A stretch of 64,000 nucleotides of DNA from Rhodoferax koreense. Its GTDB lineage: Bacteria; Pseudomonadota; Gammaproteobacteria; Burkholderiales; Burkholderiaceae_C. Position numbers and translations under genes: made by a program. Shown here in pieces: positions 1 through 7,402 of the stretch (within the stretch, counting starts at the first letter, position 1; each line of letters opens with the position of its first letter). The stretch is from positions 4,774,001-4,838,000 of the forward strand of contig NZ_CP019236.1 in NCBI RefSeq assembly GCF_001955695.1, read 5' to 3'. The notes below the pieces were generated by a model. It saw only the letters and a list, made by a program, of their open reading frames with translations. It made no database searches and was not told the origin of the DNA.

Positions 1-2
1 TC

Positions 3-488
3 GACCAGGCCCTGGCCGCCAAGATGTGGCTGCACGGCAGCCTGCAGGGCAGCGGCTGGTTGCAGGCGCAGCGCCTGGGGCTGGGCTGTGCCGTGCTGCT
101 GCCGCTGGCCTGGCTGCTGAACCCACGCTTGCGCATGCTGGAGATGGGTGACGAACTCGCCACCAGCCTAGGCTTGAACGTCGGCCGCAGCCACGCGTAT
201 CTGACCCTGGTGGCCGTTGGCCTGACGGCGCTGGCCATCGCCTGCGCCGGCCCGATCGGTTTCATCGCCCTTGCGGCGCCACAACTCGCGCGCCGGTTGT
301 GCCGCGCATCCGGCATCGGGCTGTGGAGTGCGGCCCTGATGGGCGCCGTGTTGTGCGCCAGCGCGGACCTGCTGGCACGGCTGATGCTGGCGCCGTTTCA
401 AATCCCGGTCGGCCTCGTCACCAGCGCGCTGGGCGGGGCCTATCTGGTCTACCTGCTGGCCCGCGAATGGCGAAGCCAGGATCTCTGA
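3..488 (+). CDS. FecCD-family siderophore ABC transporter permease, C-terminal part
   Basis: This is the C-terminal part of an inner-membrane permease that carries iron-chelates across the cytoplasmic membrane, working with the ATPase that follows 3 bp downstream. The reading frame is open to the left edge of the window, so the true start lies outside; the internal ATG at 24 is not the start. The visible part has the FecCD-type features: a hydrophobic segment after GSLQGSGW, the cytoplasmic coupling region (GDELATSLGLNVGRSH, about residues 45-60 of the fragment), then the conserved GPIGFIALAAPQLARRL stretch and two more membrane segments. The family is secure; the exact siderophore is not readable. 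An operon with the ATPase is inferred from the spacing. Confidence 0.9.
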   Translation, partial: DQALAAKMWLHGSLQGSGWLQAQRLGLGCAVLLPLAWLLNPRLRMLEMGDELATSLGLNVGRSHAYLTLVAVGLTALAIACAGPIGFIALAAPQLARRLCRASGIGLWSAALMGAVLCASADLLARLMLAPFQIPVGLVTSALGGAYLVYLLAREWRSQDL

Positions 489-491
489 ACC

Positions 492-1307
492 ATGCCATCC
501 ACGCCCCTCACATCACCGACCTCGCGCCTTCGCGGCCATGACCTGACGCTCGCTTACGGGGACACCAGGGTGGCCGAACATTTGAGCGTTGACATCCCCG
601 ACGGCGCGTTCACCGTCATCGTCGGGCCGAACGCCTGCGGCAAGTCCACGCTGCTCAAGGCGTTGGCGCGGCTGCGCAGGCCGCAGGCGGGCCAGGTCTT
701 TCTGGACGGCGCACTGATCGGCAGCTACCCGACGCGCGAGGTGGCACGCCGTCTCTGCCTGTTGCCGCAAACGGCGACGGCACCCGAGGGGATCCGCGTG
801 GCCGAGTTGGTGGCACGGGGCCGGCATCCGCACCAGAGCCTGTTCGGCAGTTGGACTGCCGAAGACGACCGCATCGTCGGCCAGGCCTTGCAGGCCACCG
901 AGACCCATGACCTGGCCGACCGGCTCGTCGACGAGTTGTCGGGCGGCCAACGCCAGCGCGTATGGGTGGCGATGGTGCTGGCGCAGGATACGCAACTGTT
1001 GCTGCTCGACGAGCCGACAACCTACCTGGACTTGGCCCACCAGATCGACCTGCTGGAACTGTTCCGCGACCTGAACCGCAATCAGGGCCGCACCCTCGTG
1101 GCCGTGCTGCACGACCTGAACCATGCCTGTCGTTACGCCGACCACCTGATTGTGCTGCGTCAGGGCCAACTGATTGCGCAGGGCGCGCCGGGCAACATCA
1201 TCACCGCGGCGCTGGTGGAGCAGGTGTTCGACCTGCCCTGCCGCATCATCGAAGACCCGGTGTCGCGCACACCGTTGGTGATTCCGGAAGGACGTCGGCA
1301 GGCGTGA
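492..1307 (+). CDS. Siderophore/Fe(III) ABC transporter ATP-binding protein (FecE/FepC type)
   Basis: This 271-aa cytoplasmic ATPase powers siderophore import through the upstream FecCD permease. The Walker A motif is GPNACGKST (about residues 46-54), the ABC signature is LSGGQRQR (about 141-148) and the Walker B is LLLLDEPTTYLDLAHQ (about 165-180); a switch His is visible in VLHDLNH. Its length is normal for the FecE/FepC/FhuC group. It starts 3 bp after the permease stop, as expected in one operon. The gene converges on the TonB-dependent receptor on the other strand, so the two halves of the iron system are transcribed toward each other. The substrate cannot be told from sequence alone. 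Confidence 0.95.
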   Translation: MPSTPLTSPTSRLRGHDLTLAYGDTRVAEHLSVDIPDGAFTVIVGPNACGKSTLLKALARLRRPQAGQVFLDGALIGSYPTREVARRLCLLPQTATAPEGIRVAELVARGRHPHQSLFGSWTAEDDRIVGQALQATETHDLADRLVDELSGGQRQRVWVAMVLAQDTQLLLLDEPTTYLDLAHQIDLLELFRDLNRNQGRTLVAVLHDLNHACRYADHLIVLRQGQLIAQGAPGNIITAALVEQVFDLPCRIIEDPVSRTPLVIPEGRRQA

Positions 1308-1347
1308 TCAGGCCTCGTCGCCACGCCTGATGCTATCCAACGATAGC
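1299..1347. terminator. Two hairpins between convergent iron genes
   Basis: CAGGCGTG (1299-1306) pairs with CACGCCTG (1322-1329), and directly after it GCTATC (1332-1337) pairs with GATAGC (1342-1347) over a 4-base loop. They lie at the end of the ATPase gene and before the end of the convergent receptor gene. There is no clear T-tract on either side, so termination is only a possibility. Confidence 0.3.
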
Positions 1348-1387
1348 TGGTAGTCCAGGTGGAATTTTGGCAAGCGGTCGTTTTTGC

Positions 1388-3493
1388 TTAAAGATCGACC
1401 TTGAACGTCAGCTTGGCCGTGCGCGGCGCGCCCGCGGCAAGACGCGTACCGGCCGCGGCCCAGTACTCCTTGTTCGCCACGTTGTCCACGTTCAACTGCC
1501 AGGTGGTCTGTTTGCCCCACGAACGCGTGACGTAGCGGGTGCCGACGCTGAACGTGGTTACACCACCCAGGAAGGCCTGGTTCAGGTCGTTCACGGGACG
1601 ACTGCCGGTGAAGTAGGCGCCACCATTGAACGACAGGCCCGGCACGCTGGTCAAGGCGTAGGACAGAAAGGCGCTGGCCGTTTTCTTGGAGGTGTTCTCC
1701 GGGCTCTTGCCGTTGTAGGTCGCGTTGATGTTCTGGAACTGGGCATCGAGCCACTGGCACGAGGCTTGCCACGCCAACTGCTTCGTGAGCTGACCCTGCG
1801 CTGCCAACTCCACGCCGGTGTAGCTTTGCTGGCCATTGGCGGTGAACACATTGCTGGCGTTGGTGTAGTAGCCGGGGCGGGTGATGTCGAACAATGCCGC
1901 AGAGACCAGCATGCCGCCGTCGGTGCGCCAGCGCATGCCCACTTCCTTTTGCCGGCTCACACCTGGCGCCAGGCGTTCGCCCTGGTTGGCGGTGCCGTTG
2001 GGCGCGGTCTCGCCCTGTTCGATCCCATTCGCGAACGACGCGTAGGCGGAAATCGACGGCGTGATCTTGTACACCAGCGCGGCCATCGGCGTGGTCTTGC
2101 TCGCGTCGTAATGGTTCGTGCCCTGGTCGCTCTTGAGGTTGCTGCGGCGCAGGCCGAGCATGAGCTGCCATTGGGAGGACAAGCTCACCTGGTCCAACGC
2201 ATACAGACCGGTGTCTTCCGTGTCTAGTGCTGCCGTGTTGGCCGTGGTCGGCACGGCACCCAGGTTCACGGTGGTGATCGGCAGCGGGTTGTACAGGTTG
2301 CTCGAAGCGATGGTGTAGTTGCGCTGGAACACCGGATCCTGGCGGTAGGTCGTGCGTGCCACGCCCAGCGTCAGGTTGTGCTGGAAGCCAGCGGTGGCGA
2401 AGATGCCGAACAATTCCGCGCGCAGCAGATCGCTGGTGTATTCGGCGTGCTGGATGTTGCCGCGGATGCTGCCGTTACCGCTCGCCACGGCGGCGGCATT
2501 GGTGAAGGTGAAGATGGGCAGCTGGCGGTCGCGTTCGGCGGCGGACTGGCCGGCTTCCAGGGTCAGGGCCCAGTTGTCGCTCAACGCGTAGTCGGCGCGC
2601 ACCTGGGCGTTGCGGGTGGTGGCCTCGAAGGTGGACCAGCCCGGCACGGACAACTGCTTCGGGTCGACCGCACGCGGCAGCGTGATGACGCCGTTCACCG
2701 CGGTCGGCAAGGCCACGCCGATCTGTTCGGAGGTTTTGCGGTGGTCGTATTCCAGGTCCATCTTCAGCGTCAGGCGGCTGTTCACGCGCCAGTCGAATGC
2801 GGCTGAGGCAAAGCCGCGGTCGCCATCATCGACGCCGTTCAGGTAGGAGCCGAGCACACCGCCGGCCGCGTTGACTCGAAGGCCGTACTGTTGTTCATCG
2901 CCCAGGCGGCGGCCCACGTCCACCGTGGCCAGGGCCGTCCCTTGCTGACCGACCTCCAGGCCGAACGTTGTCACGGGCCGCGCGCCGGCGCGCTTGGTCA
3001 CAAGGTTGACGATGCCCGCCGGCGTGGTGAAGCCGTAGTACAGCGCAGACGCACCCTTGAGCACTTCCACGCGCTCCTTGTTCTCCATCGGGATCTGGGA
3101 GAAGTTCAGCAACGGCATGGCGCCATTGAGGCGGTAGTTGGTGCGGTTTTCGACACTGATGCCGCGGATCACCAGTTGGTCCCAGGTCTCGCCACCATTT
3201 TGCTGGCGCGTCACGCCGGCGGTGTTGCGCAATGCGTCGTACACACCGGCAGCGCCTTGTAGCTCCAGCACATCACGCGTCACCACGTTCACGGTGGAAG
3301 GCACATCCATGATGTCTGAGCCACGGAAGCTTCCGGCTTCCACCGTCTCAGGCGCGAAGCCCTGGGCCTTCACAGCCTGTACCGACACCGTTGACAAAGT
3401 TGGTGCATCCGCCTGTTGGGCGTGGGCAGCATGGGCCCCGTAGACCAAAGACAGCGTAAGAGGTACTTGGCCGAGTCGGAAAGTGCGAGGCAT
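1388..3493 (-). CDS. TonB-dependent siderophore receptor
   Basis: This 701-aa outer-membrane gated channel takes up ferric siderophores. The N-terminus has a cleavable signal ending near AHAAHAQ (residues 20-26), then a possible TonB box (TLSTVSV) and a plug domain (about 45-160) with the typical VPSTVNVVTRDVLELQGA and EVLKGASALYYG stretches. The rest is a long barrel rich in alternating aromatic strands, with family phrases such as RLAPGVSRQKEVGMRW. Length and order fit the FhuA/FhuE/FptA-like siderophore receptor class. A Fur-like box lies about 70-90 bp upstream, consistent with iron repression. It probably works with the ABC importer at 3-1307. The ligand is unknown. Confidence 0.95.
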   Translation of the reverse strand: MPRTFRLGQVPLTLSLVYGAHAAHAQQADAPTLSTVSVQAVKAQGFAPETVEAGSFRGSDIMDVPSTVNVVTRDVLELQGAAGVYDALRNTAGVTRQQNGGETWDQLVIRGISVENRTNYRLNGAMPLLNFSQIPMENKERVEVLKGASALYYGFTTPAGIVNLVTKRAGARPVTTFGLEVGQQGTALATVDVGRRLGDEQQYGLRVNAAGGVLGSYLNGVDDGDRGFASAAFDWRVNSRLTLKMDLEYDHRKTSEQIGVALPTAVNGVITLPRAVDPKQLSVPGWSTFEATTRNAQVRADYALSDNWALTLEAGQSAAERDRQLPIFTFTNAAAVASGNGSIRGNIQHAEYTSDLLRAELFGIFATAGFQHNLTLGVARTTYRQDPVFQRNYTIASSNLYNPLPITTVNLGAVPTTANTAALDTEDTGLYALDQVSLSSQWQLMLGLRRSNLKSDQGTNHYDASKTTPMAALVYKITPSISAYASFANGIEQGETAPNGTANQGERLAPGVSRQKEVGMRWRTDGGMLVSAALFDITRPGYYTNASNVFTANGQQSYTGVELAAQGQLTKQLAWQASCQWLDAQFQNINATYNGKSPENTSKKTASAFLSYALTSVPGLSFNGGAYFTGSRPVNDLNQAFLGGVTTFSVGTRYVTRSWGKQTTWQLNVDNVANKEYWAAAGTRLAAGAPRTAKLTFKVDL

Positions 3494-3564
3494 GGTCGAA
3501 AATTGGGAAAGCGGTGTGCGATGGCGCGGAGATCGATGGGAACTGGACGCCAGATTGTATCAAC

Positions 3565-3583
3565 GAGAATAACAACCATTTGC
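3565..3583 (-). promoter_or_regulatory. Candidate Fur box upstream of the siderophore receptor
   Basis: The 19 bases starting GAGAATAACAACC match the classical Fur consensus (GATAATGATAATCATTATC) at 13 of 19 positions by eye. The site lies 72-90 bp upstream of the receptor start, in the only A+T-rich stretch there. Iron-dependent repression is inferred. Confidence 0.6.
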
Positions 3584-3655
3584 ATTTGGTTGGATTTCCG
3601 CTGCGCTGCACAAAGGGGGATGCGGACGATAACTCGGACTATCAGGAGGTAGTCC

Positions 3656-3954
3656 ATGTATTCCTACAAAGACAGAATTCGGGTCGTCGAGCTTCACGTC
3701 AAGCTCGGCAAACGCGTCAGGCCAACCATCCGTCAGTTGGATTACCCCACCGAGAATTCCTTACAGGGCTGGCACCGCGAGTATCAGCAGCGGCTCGACT
3801 TGCGGCTGGTCTATGCAGGCCGGGAGCCGAAATTTCGCAGGCGCAGAAGGTGGCGGCTGTCGAGCGCCACCTCAACCACGATCGATGCATCGGTGCCACT
3901 ATGAGGACCCTGGGCTACCCCTATTCGTGGGACGTTGACCGCATGGGTTCCTGA
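3656..3954 (+). pseudogene. IS3-family transposase OrfA remnant (frameshifted, truncated)
   Basis: The first frame (from ATG 3656, preceded by AGGAGG) reads MYSYKDRIRVVELHVKLGKR and TIRQLDYPTENSLQGWHREY, the helix-turn-helix start of IS3-family OrfA proteins. Near 3830 the homology moves to another frame, which continues FSQAQKVAAVERHLNHDR, then MRTLGYP, and stops at 3954. The OrfA is therefore broken by a frameshift and cut short, and no OrfB (DDE integrase) follows. Start, motifs and order are seen directly; the family name comes from the conserved MYSYxDRxRxVEL pattern. A transposition function is not possible from this copy. Confidence 0.75.
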
Positions 3955-4007
3955 GGCCATTCCTGAGGCCAGAAGGGCCGTTGTGGGCAAGGTGGCCAAC
4001 GAGGGTA

Positions 4008-4210
4008 CCGGGGTACACTTCGGGGTACCACCTTGGGCTGCCGGAAAACCCTGCACCGGCCGCCTCAAGCCCATGATTTCGTTGCGCTTTTTTGACTTGC
4101 ACAGGGTTTACGTGTCGCCTCCGTGAAACGCCACCAAGACCTCAAAAGCCTTCTAAGTCAACGACTTAAAAGGCTTTTTTATTTGCAGGGTGCCACTTCG
4201 GGGTGCTACC
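4008..4210. repeat. Imperfect repeat pair next to a hairpin; possible integration-site remnant
   Basis: A GGGGTACACTTCGGGGTACC-like stretch near 4008-4030 is echoed by GGGTGCCACTTCGGGGTGCTACC-like bases near 4188-4210 (shared core CACTTCGGGGT). Repeats of this GGGGTAC kind are familiar beside tyrosine-integrase genes, but no integrase is present. With the decayed IS3 piece alongside, a lost integrated element is a reasonable inference. Confidence 0.35.
4144..4180 (+). terminator. Strong rho-independent terminator-like hairpin
   Basis: AAAAGCCTT (4144-4152) pairs perfectly with AAGGCTTTT (4170-4178), an inner AAGTC/GACTT stem closes the loop, and a run of T follows to 4180. No intact gene precedes it on this strand, so it is probably a leftover of a lost gene or element end. 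Confidence 0.7.
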
Positions 4211-4582
4211 TATGGCGATTTCTGAGCCCCGTCTCTAGAAAATGCAAGGTCGGTTACTGCTCATGAGGGAAACCGCAAAGTTTGGCATAGCCATTCGCGA
4301 ACGCCTCCCCCATGACAGTCCGATAGAACTCGAGAAAGCTCATAAAGCTTAGGCCGGTGTCCAAGAAGCCAGCGGCAGCCCACTCCAAAGGAAATCTGTC
4401 CGGGTCGGCAACAGGACCAGATGATCGTGTCGTTGCCTCGACATTCGGTTTTTTCGAGAGGCCATGACAGGCCCTGACGCTGAGCCGCCTTATCGGATGC
4501 GATGCGTGGCGAAATGCTGACGGACGCTCTCTTCGAGCAGGCTGCGGTGTTCGTCCAGCGCAGCCTCATCCGCACTACCCGC
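4181..4582. other. Region without a convincing gene
   Basis: About 400 bases between the hairpin and the end of the lipoprotein gene. A minus-strand frame is open from 4608 to 4261, but its product is Cys/Arg/Trp-rich and overlaps the end of the next gene. I see no domain, RBS or repeat that supports it. It is probably decayed accessory DNA. Confidence 0.5.
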
Positions 4583-5668
4583 TCAATCCCCCGCGCATTC
4601 CAACGCACCAGCGCGAGGATTTTCGCCCTGCTTGCCAGGGCCGGGACCGGTAGCGGGAATGCCGTAGGCCGCCTTCTGGTTGGTACTTTCGGTGGTCTTC
4701 ACGCCGCTGGCGTCGAAAGTCCAGGCGTCCCAGTAGTTGACCGGCACCACCTGCGGCACGCCGGAAGACTTCAGGAAGTCGCGCAGCAACGGCTGCTCGT
4801 CGGGGAAGTACGGAAAATGCAGCCCGTACTCGAGATTGAACTCCGACACGGAATTTCCGCGCACGCCCAGATGGTGCGGCATGAAAGTCTTGACCTTGAA
4901 CGTGGGCACCACCAGCCGGGCCTGGGTGACCACCCGCGATTCGGGCCCGCCCTGCCACAGGTCGAGCTGGGTGGCGCCGGCCGCGGCCATGGCCGCCTTC
5001 AAGTTGTCCATCGGAGAGCCGTAGGTCACGCCATCGGCAACGCGCGGCGTGGTCAGGTCCTTGCCGCCGGCACCGCTGTCCGATACGTACAGCTGCAGTG
5101 GCTGGCCGGGGCGGTCGCGGGTCTTGGCGCTGATCAGGAAGCCGAATGTCTCGGGCCCGTTGGTGCCATTCCCGAAGGCCGTGCAACCGGACACGCTGTG
5201 GACCCAGCGCACGACCCGCACCGTGATGTCTTCGTTGACCCTGATAGTCTCGCCGCCCTTGAGCGACGTGCACTGCGACGCTGGATTGCCGTACTTCACC
5301 ACCGCGGCGCAGACCGCCGTAGGGGCATACACCGGCTTGCCGGTCTGCTTGGCCCATTCGGGCACCTGCACGGCATGGTCCACGTGTTCGTGGCCCACCA
5401 GGATGTAGTCGATGTTGCCGCGCAGCTTGATGGTGTTGAAGGCCTTGGTGACCGAGGCGACGTCGGGCGTGGCCGCCGACGACTTGGTCTCGCCATCGAG
5501 TAGCAAGCCCGCGGTGCCGATCTGGTAGTGCCAGTTGGTGATGCCGAACCAGGTCATGCGCACGTTGGGCGGCAGGTTGTCGCCGTCGCCACCGCCGCAG
5601 GCGCCGAGGGCGAGGACCACGGCCGTGACGCCGGCCATGCCCATGAGGATAGAAGGGCTTGTTTTCAT
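4583..5668 (-). CDS. Exported metallo-beta-lactamase-fold lipoprotein
   Basis: This 361-aa protein begins with a lipoprotein signal (LALGAC lipobox, about residues 19-24) followed by a glycine-rich tether, so it should be anchored in the periplasm. The mature part has the MBL-fold metal motif HEHVDH (about residues 93-98) after a hydrophobic strand (DYILVG), with later His and Asp candidates in VSDSG and MPHHLG. The fold is of the UlaG/RomA-like hydrolase kind; the substrate is unknown. The start ATG at 5668 has a good AAGGAG 7-8 bases upstream. A GAAAGC-N5-GACAGC repeat lies 60-76 bp upstream in the same orientation, like the repeats before the next two plus-strand genes, so TctD control is plausible. 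Confidence 0.8.
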   Translation of the reverse strand: MKTSPSILMGMAGVTAVVLALGACGGGDGDNLPPNVRMTWFGITNWHYQIGTAGLLLDGETKSSAATPDVASVTKAFNTIKLRGNIDYILVGHEHVDHAVQVPEWAKQTGKPVYAPTAVCAAVVKYGNPASQCTSLKGGETIRVNEDITVRVVRWVHSVSGCTAFGNGTNGPETFGFLISAKTRDRPGQPLQLYVSDSGAGGKDLTTPRVADGVTYGSPMDNLKAAMAAAGATQLDLWQGGPESRVVTQARLVVPTFKVKTFMPHHLGVRGNSVSEFNLEYGLHFPYFPDEQPLLRDFLKSSGVPQVVPVNYWDAWTFDASGVKTTESTNQKAAYGIPATGPGPGKQGENPRAGALECAGD

Positions 5669-5727
5669 CTGTGTCTCCTTGTGGCAGCAACATCGCTGCT
5701 TGTCGGGCCGGACGATAACGAGCCGAA

Positions 5728-5744
5728 GCTGTCAAATGGCTTTC
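5728..5744 (-). promoter_or_regulatory. Direct-repeat response-regulator site (one mismatch) facing the MBL lipoprotein
   Basis: On the minus strand the bases read GAAAGC-CATTT-GACAGC, an 11-bp-period direct repeat with one mismatch to GAAAGC-N5-GAAAGC at 5802 and 6310. OmpR-family regulators typically bind such head-to-tail repeats. It lies about 60 bp upstream of the lipoprotein start. Confidence 0.5.
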
Positions 5745-5801
5745 AAAGCTCAACACGCATCTTCGCCTGATGACCTGAGCGTCAAGACGCCGGCAGCGGC
5801 T

Positions 5802-5818
5802 GAAAGCCTCCTGAAAGC
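5802..5818 (+). promoter_or_regulatory. Direct-repeat response-regulator site GAAAGC-N5-GAAAGC
   Basis: There are two perfect GAAAGC half-sites with an 11-bp period, 77 bp before the small periplasmic protein gene. It has the same form as the site at 6310-6326. Binding by the TctD-type regulator at 7403 is inferred. Confidence 0.55.
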
Positions 5819-5894
5819 CACGTCTTGGCAGCATTGCAGGTCTCACTCGGAGGATGCATGCCCCCTCCGTTGGCGTCACATGAAGGAGACAGAA

Positions 5895-6278
5895 ATGAAG
5901 ATCAACACAGATCGAATCAGGCTGGCCGCGATGGCTTTGGCACTGGCCGTTTCGGGATATGCCGCCGCGCACGGCCAGGCCCGACCGCAGCACGGCGGGC
6001 TGGTCGACAACGGTGGCGAGATCACGTTCGAGATGGTGCAGCAGAAAGACGGCATCACCATCTTCGTCGACGACCACGGCAACCCTGTTTCCACGAAGGG
6101 CGCCATCGGCGAGTTGCTGTTGGGCAGCGAGACCGGCAAACGCATCGCCTCGCTGATCCCTTCGGGACAAAACCGCGTCCGAGGCGCGAAACCGGTCTAT
6201 CGCGCAGGTGATCGGCTGTATGTGCGGCTGACGCTGGGGGACGGCAGTATCGTCGTCGGCGAATTCCTGACCCGATAG
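5895..6278 (+). CDS. Small periplasmic protein of unknown function
   Basis: This 127-aa protein has a Sec signal peptide (hydrophobic AAMALALAVSGYAAA, cleavage near residue 26). The mature part starts HGQARPQHGGLVDNGGEI and then forms a compact beta-rich domain (FEMVQQKDGITIFVDDHG). Similar small secreted proteins with an AHG..PQHGG start occur in betaproteobacteria, sometimes near metal-efflux genes; the two early His could bind metal, but this is speculation. ATG 5895 was chosen over upstream in-frame ATGs because it has AAGGAGA 6-12 bases before it and gives a clean signal peptide. The repeat site at 5802 suggests regulation by the neighbouring two-component system. Confidence 0.75.
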   Translation: MKINTDRIRLAAMALALAVSGYAAAHGQARPQHGGLVDNGGEITFEMVQQKDGITIFVDDHGNPVSTKGAIGELLLGSETGKRIASLIPSGQNRVRGAKPVYRAGDRLYVRLTLGDGSIVVGEFLTR

Positions 6279-6309
6279 CTTGGTGGGCATGTGGCGAAAG
6301 GCTAGCGCT

Positions 6310-6326
6310 GAAAGCATTTAGAAAGC
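6310..6326 (+). promoter_or_regulatory. Direct-repeat response-regulator site GAAAGC-N5-GAAAGC
   Basis: There are two perfect half-sites with an 11-bp period, 46 bp before the Bug receptor start at 6372. It is the third copy of this repeat form within 600 bp, each before a different gene. Confidence 0.6.
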
Positions 6327-6371
6327 TGTCAGGCGGCAGCATCCGGTTTTGCAAATATTTTGGAGACAGAC

Positions 6372-7364
6372 ATGGCATCGATTCCCATTCCCCGCCGCAC
6401 CCTACTGAAGACCGGCGCTGCCCTGGCGCTTGGTCAACTCGCCGCCAGCCGTGCCTTCGGTGAGACCGTCTGGCCCAGCAAGGCCATCCGCTTCGTCGTG
6501 CCTTTCGCACCGGGCGGCAGCTCGGACATCGTGGCCCGTTCAACGGCGGCCGAACTGACCAAGCTGCTCGGCCAGAGCGTGTTCGTCGACAACAAGCCCG
6601 GTGCCGCAGGCAATATCGCCATGAACGAGGTGGCCCGCTCCGACGACCAGCACACGCTGATCCTCGGCCACATCGGCACCCTGGCGGTGAACCCCTACAT
6701 CTTCGACAAGCTGCCGTACGACGCCAACAAGGACTTCAAGCCGGTCAGCCTGCTGGCCAAGGTGCCGAGCCTGTATGTGGTGCATCCGAGCGTGCCCGCG
6801 AAAAACCTCAAGGAGTTCATCGCGCTGGCCAAAGCGCAGCCCGGCAAGCTGAGCTACGGCTCGGCCGGCAACGGCAGCGCCGGCCACCTGGCGTTCGAAT
6901 ACCTGAAAATGACCACCGGCATGTTCATCCTGCACGTGCCCTACCGCGGCACTGGGCCGCAGCTGACCGACCTGCTCGGCGGACGGCTCGAAGCGGCCGC
7001 CATCGGTGCGTCTGCCGTGCTACCGCACATCAAGGCGGGCAAGCTGCGCTGCATCGCCACCGGCTCGGCACAGCGCTTGCCGCTGTTGCCCGACGTTCCC
7101 ACCGTGGCCGAGCAGGGTTTCCCCGGCTTCGAGATGACCCAGTGGTACGGCCTGCAGGCCCCGGCCAACCTGGCGCCGGCTCACCTGGAGCGCCTCTCCG
7201 TGGAGACGATGAAGGCCATCAAGACGCAGAATGTTTCGGAGCGGCTGGTGGCCGATGCGGCGCTGGCCGTCGGCAACACCCCGGCCCAGTACGCCCAGTT
7301 CATCGCGGCCGAGCAGAAGCGCTGGAAGGAAGTGGTCACCGCGGCCAAGATCAAGCCCGACTGA
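6372..7364 (+). CDS. Bug/TctC-family periplasmic solute-binding receptor
   Basis: This 330-aa periplasmic receptor is of the tripartite tricarboxylate transporter type, binding a small carboxylate or similar anion. The signal region is Tat-like (RRTLLKTGAALALG) and cleavage is near AFGETVWP. Family motifs are in order: WPSKAIRFVVPFAPGGSSD, KPGAAGNIAMNEVARS, LSYGSAGNGSAGHLA, PYRGTGPQLTDLLGG and LPDVPTVAEQGFPGFE. ATG 6372 follows a GGAGAC site; an upstream TTG at 6360 is less likely. It is followed 38 bp later by the TctD/TctE pair, but no TctA/TctB membrane genes are in the window. The ligand is unknown. Confidence 0.93.
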   Translation: MASIPIPRRTLLKTGAALALGQLAASRAFGETVWPSKAIRFVVPFAPGGSSDIVARSTAAELTKLLGQSVFVDNKPGAAGNIAMNEVARSDDQHTLILGHIGTLAVNPYIFDKLPYDANKDFKPVSLLAKVPSLYVVHPSVPAKNLKEFIALAKAQPGKLSYGSAGNGSAGHLAFEYLKMTTGMFILHVPYRGTGPQLTDLLGGRLEAAAIGASAVLPHIKAGKLRCIATGSAQRLPLLPDVPTVAEQGFPGFEMTQWYGLQAPANLAPAHLERLSVETMKAIKTQNVSERLVADAALAVGNTPAQYAQFIAAEQKRWKEVVTAAKIKPD

Positions 7365-7402
7365 GCCGGCGCACCGATTCGGCACCGGTTTACTATCGCC
7401 GC

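Noticed and set aside
4261..4608. A 115-residue minus-strand frame
   Set aside because: No homology, odd Cys/Trp content and overlap with the end of the lipoprotein gene.
4575..6317. A 580-residue open frame on the minus strand
   Set aside because: It overlaps the MBL lipoprotein gene in another frame on the same strand; only the MBL frame has a signal peptide, RBS and a metal motif.
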